From Roseovarius aestuarii (GTDB lineage Bacteria > Pseudomonadota > Alphaproteobacteria > Rhodobacterales > Rhodobacteraceae), in contig JAPWHL010000026.1 of assembly GCA_027214255.1 (NCBI GenBank), positions 1 to 53,871 of the forward strand: a stretch of 53,871 bases of DNA, given 5' to 3'. A model generated the notes under the pieces. That model was not told the origin of the DNA, made no database searches, and saw nothing but the letters and a program-made list of their open reading frames with translations. Positions 48,099 to 53,871 of this stretch are shown here, piece after piece. Position numbers and translations under genes: made by a program. How positions within the stretch are numbered: the first letter of the stretch is position 1; every line of letters starts with the position of its first letter.

Positions 48099-49088
48099 TC
48101 ACATGTCCCTTGGGACCGGCGGAAAGTTTTCTTCGAAAAAACGTAACCAGTTGCCCCCCATCAAGGCGGCAACTTCGTCCGCGTCAAAGCCAATATCGCG
48201 TAAACCTGTTTCGAAATTGCCAAAATCGGCGTTGTTTTGGAACCAATCCGGTTGTGGCGGAAAACCCGGTGCCGCCGCGCTTCCTTCGCCATAGTCGATC
48301 TCTTTGGACCAACGCCCGACACGCATCCATTCGACCACGCTGTCGGGGTGGTCCTGACATAGATCGGTGCCGATGCCGAAGTGATGAACGCCGAACCGGT
48401 CCGCCGCCCGCGCGATCATTTCGCAAAAACTGCGCAGGGTGCAGTCGGATTTACCCTTCAGATGGTGCGGATAGGCTGAGAATCCCATCATACCGCCATT
48501 TTGCGTAACCGCGCGGATCACGTCATCGCGTTTGTTGCGCAGGGCGGGGTGCCAGCTGTGCAGGTTGGCATGGGTGATGGCGATGGGGCGGGCAGACAGA
48601 TCGGCGGCCTCGATCGTCGAGCGGTCGGCAGAGTGGCTCATATCGACCACCAGTCCAACGCGGTTCATTTCCTTGATGACCTGTTTGCCCATGCGGGTCA
48701 GACCAGGATCCTCGGCCTCGTAACAGCCGGTCGCCAATAGTGATTGGTTGTTATAGCTGAGCTGCATGAAGCGGGCGCCAAGGTCGTGCAGGATTTCCAC
48801 CAGCCCGATGTCATCCTCGATGGGCGAGGGGTTCTGGAAGCCAAAGAAAATGGCCGTGCGGCCGGTCTCGTGCGCGCGGCGCACATCGCCCGCCCACCGA
48901 CCCTTTGTGATCAGGTCGGGGAATTGTTCGAACCAGCGATTCCATTGTTCAAAGTTCAGGACGGTTTCGCGAAATGTTTCGTGATAGGCGATGGTGACGT
49001 GCACCGCGTCCAGCCCGCCCGCGCGCATCTGGCGAAAGATTTTTTCGGACCAGTTGGCGTATTGCAGCCCGTCAATGCGCGGCATCAT
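48099..49088 (-). CDS. M19 dipeptidase homologue with altered metal site
   Basis: This 329-residue protein of the renal-dipeptidase (M19) amidohydrolase family retains His152 (VDMSHSADR) and His173 (AITHANLHS), RN..D, GLTRMGKQVIKEMN and the GIGTDLCQD stretch. The usual N-terminal HxD metal ligands are absent: the equivalent of DGHND reads DGLQY (6-10). The bridging glutamate place reads GFQNP, with Gln85. It may thus bind one metal or none, and may not be a dipeptidase. Its ATG overlaps the aldehyde dehydrogenase stop (ATGA). Confidence 0.8.
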   Translation of the reverse strand: MMPRIDGLQYANWSEKIFRQMRAGGLDAVHVTIAYHETFRETVLNFEQWNRWFEQFPDLITKGRWAGDVRRAHETGRTAIFFGFQNPSPIEDDIGLVEILHDLGARFMQLSYNNQSLLATGCYEAEDPGLTRMGKQVIKEMNRVGLVVDMSHSADRSTIEAADLSARPIAITHANLHSWHPALRNKRDDVIRAVTQNGGMMGFSAYPHHLKGKSDCTLRSFCEMIARAADRFGVHHFGIGTDLCQDHPDSVVEWMRVGRWSKEIDYGEGSAAAPGFPPQPDWFQNNADFGNFETGLRDIGFDADEVAALMGGNWLRFFEENFPPVPRDM

Positions 49089-50536
49089 GACGGCGTGCCG
49101 CTGGCGATATAGGCGGTTTTGACGACCGTATAAAAATCGCGTGCTGTCGGGCCTTGTTCGCGGGGTCCATAACTGCTGTCGCCGCGCCCGCCGAAGGGGA
49201 CGTGATAATCCGTGCCTGCTGTGGGCAGGTTGACCGTGACCACCCCGGTGCGCGCGTTGCGGCGGAAATGCGTGGCGCGGGCCAAATTGGTGGTGACAAT
49301 GCCCGAGGTCAGGCCAAAATTGGTGTCGTTGACCGTTGCCAGCCCTTCTTCATAGCTGGCCACCTTGATCACGGCGGCGAGGGGGGCGAACATTTCCTCG
49401 CGATTGATGGCCATGGTATTGGTGGTGTTCAAAAACACACCGGGCGACATGTAATAGCCGTCCGTCTCCATGTTGAGGCGCGCACCGCCGCAGGCCAGTT
49501 CGGCCCCTTCCGAACGCCCTCTTTCAACCCAAGCAAGGTTTTCGCCAAGCTGTTGTTCACTGACCACTGGCCCCATCTGAACCCCGTCGCCGAGCGCGTG
49601 ACCCACTTTCATCGCCTTGGCACCTTCGATCAGCTTTTCCGCAAAGGCATCATGTACCTTGTCCATAACAATCAGACGCGACGAGGCTGTGCATTTTTGC
49701 CCCGTGCCGCCAAAGGCACCGCCGAGGGCCAGCGTGACGGCCAGATCAAGATCAGCGTCATCCGTGACGAGCAGGGCGTTCTTGGAGCCCATTTCCATCT
49801 GTATGCGGGTAAAATTCTGGACCGCTGCCATCGCGATGCCGCGACCAACGGGGACCGAACCGGTAAAACTGACCGCGTCGATCTCTGGGCTGTCAACCAA
49901 ACGCTGGCCGACATCGCGGCCTGCGCCCATCACCAGATTGAAAAGACCTTTGGGGATATCCTGACGGGCGATGATTTCGGTGAGGGCGACGGCGCTGGCC
50001 GGGGTGACGTTGGCGGGTTTCCAGATGACCGCATTCCCATAGGCCAGCGCAGGCGCGATTTTCCAGCTGGCGGTGGCGGTGGGAAAATTCCACGGGCTGA
50101 TGATGGCGACCGTACCCACTGGTTCACGGCGCACGTCGATTTCAATGTCGGGGCGTACAGAATCCGCATTCTCGCCCAATTGGCGTAGCACCTCGGCCGC
50201 GTAATAGGTAAAGAACTGACCAGCGCGAAAAACCTCGCCGCGCCCCTCGGCCAGCGGCTTGCCTTCTTCACGGCTCAGCAATGTTCCCAATTCGGTGGCG
50301 CGGTCCATCATCTCGATGCCAATGGCGTTCAAAACGGCCTGTTTGCGTTCCAGCCCATAGGCGGCCCATTCGGCCTGCGCAGTTTTGGCGGCCTCCAACG
50401 CGCGGTCGAGTTGATCGTCACTGGCCTGCGCAAACATGCCGACCAGATCGGACAGGTCCGAGGGGTTGCGGTTTTCGATCTCGCCGCTGCCAGCCAACCA
50501 TTCTCCGGCTATGTAGTTCTTTTGCAGGTCGGTCAT
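49085..50536 (-). CDS. Aldehyde dehydrogenase (semialdehyde type)
   Basis: This 483-residue NAD(P)-dependent aldehyde dehydrogenase has catalytic Cys282 (GGTGQKCTASS), general base Glu248 (QMEMGSKN), Asn150 (SPWNF) and Lys173 (WKPAN). The sequence is close in style to 2-oxoglutarate semialdehyde and succinate semialdehyde dehydrogenases. It is the first gene of the operon with M19-like, 578-residue, DUF3726-like and proline-racemase-like genes and follows a LysR gene. A 2-oxoglutaric semialdehyde substrate would fit a hydroxyproline route, but the usual hydroxyproline oxidase and deaminase genes are not here. Confidence 0.87.
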   Translation of the reverse strand: MTDLQKNYIAGEWLAGSGEIENRNPSDLSDLVGMFAQASDDQLDRALEAAKTAQAEWAAYGLERKQAVLNAIGIEMMDRATELGTLLSREEGKPLAEGRGEVFRAGQFFTYYAAEVLRQLGENADSVRPDIEIDVRREPVGTVAIISPWNFPTATASWKIAPALAYGNAVIWKPANVTPASAVALTEIIARQDIPKGLFNLVMGAGRDVGQRLVDSPEIDAVSFTGSVPVGRGIAMAAVQNFTRIQMEMGSKNALLVTDDADLDLAVTLALGGAFGGTGQKCTASSRLIVMDKVHDAFAEKLIEGAKAMKVGHALGDGVQMGPVVSEQQLGENLAWVERGRSEGAELACGGARLNMETDGYYMSPGVFLNTTNTMAINREEMFAPLAAVIKVASYEEGLATVNDTNFGLTSGIVTTNLARATHFRRNARTGVVTVNLPTAGTDYHVPFGGRGDSSYGPREQGPTARDFYTVVKTAYIASGTPS

Positions 50537-50709
50537 GGGGCATTTCCTTTGAGAATGAAGTGAGCGGCGTGTGGTGTCTGATGGCGCGGAGAATCTGATA
50601 TTTGACGTTGAGTATGGGGGAGGACGTAAATTCAGATCAATCGCATTCTGATGAATAATTATTCAGGAAAACTGAATTCTGAGAATCTGCATCATAACCC
50701 CAAGACCAA

Positions 50710-51588
50710 TCAGGGTGTCACTTTGATATCTGCGCCCATGATACAATCGGCCAATCCCTTGACCGCTGGGCTAAGCTCGGCATGGGGCAACGTGACCATC
50801 CAGACCTCGCGCCGAGTACGGGTAGTGGCCAGTGGCAGAAATTCCAGATCCAGAAATTCGGGCAATATGGCCAGTTGCGGCAGGATGGTGACGCCCGCGC
50901 CTGCGCGCACCATGCTGAGAATCGAGGCAGTGTTGCGCACCATCAAATGTGCGCTGGCCAAGATGGGGCGAAATCCCTCATCGGGGATTTGTTGGCACAG
51001 GCCATTGGCGATGAAGCCCAGCCCCTCAAGATCGGCCCATGTCAGTTCATGCCAGTTTTGTGCCAAGGGATGGTTGACTGGGCAGACCACGCCGTACGGG
51101 TCTGCAAACAGCAATCGGCGATCAAACCCCGGCATGGGGGCCAGCGACGCCAGTCCGATATCGGCACGGTCTTCGATCAGGTCACGTTGCACTGTGGCGC
51201 TGTCGGTGTCGCTGAGGTCGATGTGCACGCCGGGACATGCCTGCATGAACTGGCGCAAAATTGGCGGCATTATGGTTTGCGCGACCGATGGGGTGCAACT
51301 GATCCTGATGTTGCCCGACTCGGCGCGGGCCAGCCCTTCGATGGCGGCAATCGTGCGGTGGAAATGGCTGAGTTCCCGCGCGGCTTCGGTGCGGATCAAT
51401 GTGCCCAGCGGTGTCAGGCGCGATTTGCGGGCAGTTTCAAACAACGGCGCTCCGATGTGGTCTTCGAACTGGCGCAACATCATCGAAACAGCCGACGGCG
51501 TCCGCCCCAGCGCCTCTGCCGCGCCTGCGAGGCTGCCGTGATCCGCAACCGCCTGAAAGCAGCGCAGCATTTCGATCTTGATCGCCAA
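50710..51588 (-). CDS. LysR-family regulator of the aldehyde dehydrogenase operon
   Basis: This protein of about 292 residues has a winged helix (LRCFQAVADHGSLAGAAEALGRTPSAVSMML) and an effector domain with IRISCTPSVAQTIMPPILRQF. I place the start at the TTG 51588, giving an initial MAIKIEMLRCF; the ATG at 51570 (MLRCF) is also possible. The longer frame to 51714 is unlikely. It is encoded just upstream of the operon on the same strand, with 173 bases before the aldehyde dehydrogenase start, so it may control both itself and the operon. Confidence 0.82.
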   Translation of the reverse strand: MAIKIEMLRCFQAVADHGSLAGAAEALGRTPSAVSMMLRQFEDHIGAPLFETARKSRLTPLGTLIRTEAARELSHFHRTIAAIEGLARAESGNIRISCTPSVAQTIMPPILRQFMQACPGVHIDLSDTDSATVQRDLIEDRADIGLASLAPMPGFDRRLLFADPYGVVCPVNHPLAQNWHELTWADLEGLGFIANGLCQQIPDEGFRPILASAHLMVRNTASILSMVRAGAGVTILPQLAILPEFLDLEFLPLATTRTRREVWMVTLPHAELSPAVKGLADCIMGADIKVTP

Positions 51589-51773
51589 GGTTTTGTGTTC
51601 CCCGCTTCCGGCATGGCCAGATTTTAGTCTAGCTGTTGTTTCTTGCGCCGTCAGCAAAGGATTGGCCGACTGGTAAGCGGAAGGTTTCCACCCATGGTCG
51701 ACAAACCGCCGCACTTCCTATCTTGCCCCGCAGACTTGAATTTGGGATAACCCCTTCAATCAGGAGAACCGTC

Positions 51774-52085
51774 ATGACAGCACGTATTTTTCGCCCCGCC
51801 CGCACGGCCATGTCCTCGGGGACGGCCAAGACCCATGATTGGGTGCTTGAATTCGTCGGAGAATCGTCGCGCGAGGTTGATCCGTTAATGGGATGGACGT
51901 CGTCCACGAACATGCAGGCGCAGGTGCGGCTGACCTTTCCAACCAAGGAGGCTGCACTTGAATATGCCGCTGAAAAAGGCATCGACGCTATTGTGCAGGA
52001 GCCCAAGCCGCGCAAGCCGAACATCCGGCCCGGTGGGTATGGCGACAACTTTGCCACCAACCGGCGGACAGTCTGGACGCACTAA
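51774..52085 (+). CDS. NDUFS4-like complex I accessory subunit
   Basis: This 103-residue protein of the ETC complex I subunit (NDUFS4/18 kDa) family is found in alphaproteobacteria and mitochondria. Motifs are ARIFRPARTAMSSG, WVLEFVGESSREVDPLMGWTSS and VRLTFPTKEAALEYAAEKG. It sits on the peripheral arm of NADH:quinone oxidoreductase and helps stabilise it. The ATG at 51774 has AGGAG just before it; the longer frame to 51636 is rejected. It is encoded apart from the nuo genes, as usual. Confidence 0.88.
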   Translation: MTARIFRPARTAMSSGTAKTHDWVLEFVGESSREVDPLMGWTSSTNMQAQVRLTFPTKEAALEYAAEKGIDAIVQEPKPRKPNIRPGGYGDNFATNRRTVWTH

Positions 52086-52293
52086 TACTGTGTAAATCGG
52101 GATAAGGTTGTCTCGGAATCGGGCTAAAGATCCCGCGAAGATGATCTGATGTCTATATGTCGTGGTCCGTTTTGGACATGCCACATGATATGGATCACTT
52201 CGGAATTCCACCCACCGCCACATTCGCATCGACCTGACGGGCGGCCTTATTGGTCGCCCAAATCAATTTAAATCCGGCTGGAGCCTGCATCTG

Positions 52294-53220
52294 ATGACCA
52301 TCACCCACCTTGTCACCCATTCCGGTGGCTTCCACGCCGATGAGCTTCTGTCCTCGGTCATCCTGACACGGCTATTCCCAAAGGCCGAGCTGGTTCGTAC
52401 GCGGGACAAGGCGTGGATCACATCTGCCGCAGACAGGATTATTTATGACGTTGGCGGCGATTTTGATGCCGCCGCGCAGATATTCGATCACCACCAGCGG
52501 CCCAATCCGCTGCGCGAAGATGGCCAGCCCTACAGCTCTTTCGGTTTGGTCTGGGCGCAATATGGCCGCGACTATTTACGTGCGATGGACGTGCCCGAGA
52601 AGGATGTCGAGGCAATTCATGACTCCTTCGATCGCGGTTTCGTTCTGCCGGTTGATTTGGTCGATAATGGTACCGTGAATACATCCGAAGCCGGACCGCT
52701 GTTTTCGGGCATGACACTGCCGGTCCTGCTCGAAAGCCTGAAGACCGTGTTTGATGATCGCGAAGAAGGTGCCGATGATCGCGCCTTTATGGCCGCCCTG
52801 CCGGTGGCGCGCGCATTCGTCGAGGCGCAGATCAAACGCAAAGCCGCGAAATTCCGGGCCGAAGCCATGGTGATGACGGCCATTGAGGCCGCTGGCGAAG
52901 GCCGGGTTCTAGAGCTGCCGATGGGCATGCCGTTTCGTGCGGGCGTCGACAAGGCAGGCGCCGATCACCTGTTGTTCGTCATCCACCCGCGTGGCGAGGA
53001 CTGGGCGCTGACGACAATCCGCGTTGGTGACGATACCTTCGATAACCGCGCTGATTTACCTGCCGCATGGGCAGGGCTGACGGATGCGGCACTTGAAGCC
53101 GCCAGCGGTGTGACAGGCGCGAAATTCTGCCACAACGGCCGCTTCATTGCTGTGGCCGCATCACGTGAGGCAATCCTGAAAATGGCAGACATTGCGGTGA
53201 CAAAAGCCTTGGCTGTGTAG
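52294..53220 (+). CDS. MYG1/UPF0160-family hydrolase
   Basis: This 308-residue protein of the MYG1 family has metal-binding motifs near the start (THSGGFHADELLSS, residues 8-21) and further on IYDVGGDFD and FDHHQ. The DHH-like arrangement suggests a divalent-metal phosphoesterase or exonuclease; the eukaryotic MYG1 is an RNA 3'-exonuclease. Length matches the family. It stands alone behind the NDUFS4-like gene, about 208 bases away. Confidence 0.87.
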   Translation: MTITHLVTHSGGFHADELLSSVILTRLFPKAELVRTRDKAWITSAADRIIYDVGGDFDAAAQIFDHHQRPNPLREDGQPYSSFGLVWAQYGRDYLRAMDVPEKDVEAIHDSFDRGFVLPVDLVDNGTVNTSEAGPLFSGMTLPVLLESLKTVFDDREEGADDRAFMAALPVARAFVEAQIKRKAAKFRAEAMVMTAIEAAGEGRVLELPMGMPFRAGVDKAGADHLLFVIHPRGEDWALTTIRVGDDTFDNRADLPAAWAGLTDAALEAASGVTGAKFCHNGRFIAVAASREAILKMADIAVTKALAV

Positions 53221-53871
53221 GCCGCAGGGGTGGCACCTGCAGCCGACTCGAAGTGACTATTTCAGAAACTGAGCTTGGCTGGCCATGTGCTGCGGAGTCG
53301 GCGGATTGTGTTGAAAAACTCTCCTACCGCGCATTGGACCCAAATTTGGCAGAGCAAAGTTCCGAAATATGGAATTTTCCACGACATTCCAGAGCGTAAT
53401 TAACTCGTTGCAGAACAGGTTTCCGAATTTCCGAAATTTTTAGTCGCGGCAAATAGCTTTTCAACAGAACGGCGGATAGCGGACTTTCGCTGCGGTGGCC
53501 CGAATGTCAGCCGTCAAAGGCGGAATCCGACGTTCAGTTCAACCGACCTTGGGGCGAACCAATCCTCTGGCTCAAGTCCCTCTTGAGCTCAAGCTGTACC
53601 ATGTTCGGCCCGTGGCAACGGCGGCTCCCATGATCAGGTGTTCAAACCCGCCGGAAAGCCAACAAACGCTTTGCGGTTCGTGGCGGTGTCAGAAAGCACC
53701 CTTTTTGGCACTACGAAATCCAAAATTAGGTACCTCTCCCACTCAATCTGGTTTGATCTGTTGCAACACATTGCTATGAGTGTCGACAGAACCTTGAGCT
53801 ACTCCCCAATGTTTGGACGAGACCTGGCGTAAATTAAGCTACTCGTTGCGCCTGCTGATCAGGTTGGGTTG
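53221..53871. other. Terminal 651 bases without a supportable gene
   Basis: No frame here looks like a real protein; the longest (53495-53779, 94 codons) has the uneven composition of a chance frame. TGTTGAAAA (53309-53317) and TTTTCAACA (53458-53466) are exact reverse complements about 140 bases apart, and the words CCGAAA and CGAATT recur between them. This could be the remnant or end of a mobile element or a dispersed intergenic repeat, but no transposase is visible. Confidence 0.4.

Noticed and set aside
47398..50188. Plus-strand frames 47398-48294 and 49154-50188.
   Set aside because: Antisense shadows of the operon genes; the operon strand shows coupled starts and an intact ALDH active site.
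44555..50536. Standard hydroxyproline degradation operon.
   Set aside because: No hydroxyproline oxidase or pyrroline-hydroxycarboxylate deaminase is present, the racemase-like enzyme has Ser/Cys residues, and three extra proteins are unexplained.
53495..53779. 94-codon plus-strand frame in the last segment.
   Set aside because: No ribosome binding site, no homology recognised and uneven amino acid composition; treated as chance.

Overview
The window reads as a chromosomal segment of a marine Rhodobacteraceae (Roseobacter-group) alphaproteobacterium. The basis is the gene content: a trimethylamine/TMAO catabolic island of roseobacter type, a TolC - PopZ-like pair, a DUF6280-like gene facing efp, and an NDUFS4-like complex I accessory subunit. 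No rRNA, tRNA, CRISPR array, phage or intact transposon was seen. All family assignments come from reading motifs and recalling families; no search was run.

Region 1 (1-24.9 kb) is a methylated-amine island. It starts with the 3' end of folD and an EamA exporter, then the TMAO demethylase gene tdm overlapping a group II truncated globin. On the minus strand lie tmm (trimethylamine monooxygenase), a class I glutamine amidotransferase, a GntR regulator, a UPF0718-like permease, gmaS, mgsC/B/A (N-methylglutamate synthase) and an APC permease. The plus strand continues with a GcvT-like gene (dmmD position) and dmmABC (dimethylamine monooxygenase), then an XRE-cupin regulator and the tmoX/W/V TMAO importer. 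Together they encode TMAO uptake, TMA to TMAO, TMAO to dimethylamine plus formaldehyde, dimethylamine to methylamine, methylamine to gamma-glutamylmethylamide, and that to N-methylglutamate. N-methylglutamate dehydrogenase (mgdABCD) is not in the window. folD at the left edge suggests that C1-folate genes, and perhaps mgd, continue outside.

Region 2 (24.9-31.9 kb) holds a LysR gene divergent from a TauD/HD oxygenase pair. The pair matches the TmpA/TmpB route from 2-trimethylaminoethylphosphonate to glycine betaine. Then come glpK and glpD, with a divergent GlpR-type repressor.

Region 3 (31.9-44.5 kb) is mostly envelope and housekeeping: a membrane-bound nucleotide-sugar dehydratase, a Pcm-type methyltransferase, TolC, a PopZ-like acidic scaffold, DUF6280, EF-P, kpsC / outer-membrane export lipoprotein / kpsS capsule genes, and riboflavin synthase.

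Region 4 (44.5-51.6 kb) is a tightly coupled minus-strand operon behind a LysR gene: aldehyde dehydrogenase, an M19-dipeptidase homologue lacking key metal-ligand residues, a 578-residue protein of unknown family, a DUF3726-like protein, and a proline-racemase-superfamily enzyme with a Ser/Cys catalytic pair. I cannot place this set in a described pathway; it is the best candidate here for an undescribed system.

Region 5 (51.6-53.9 kb) carries the NDUFS4-like gene, a MYG1/UPF0160 hydrolase, and about 650 bases with no supportable gene.
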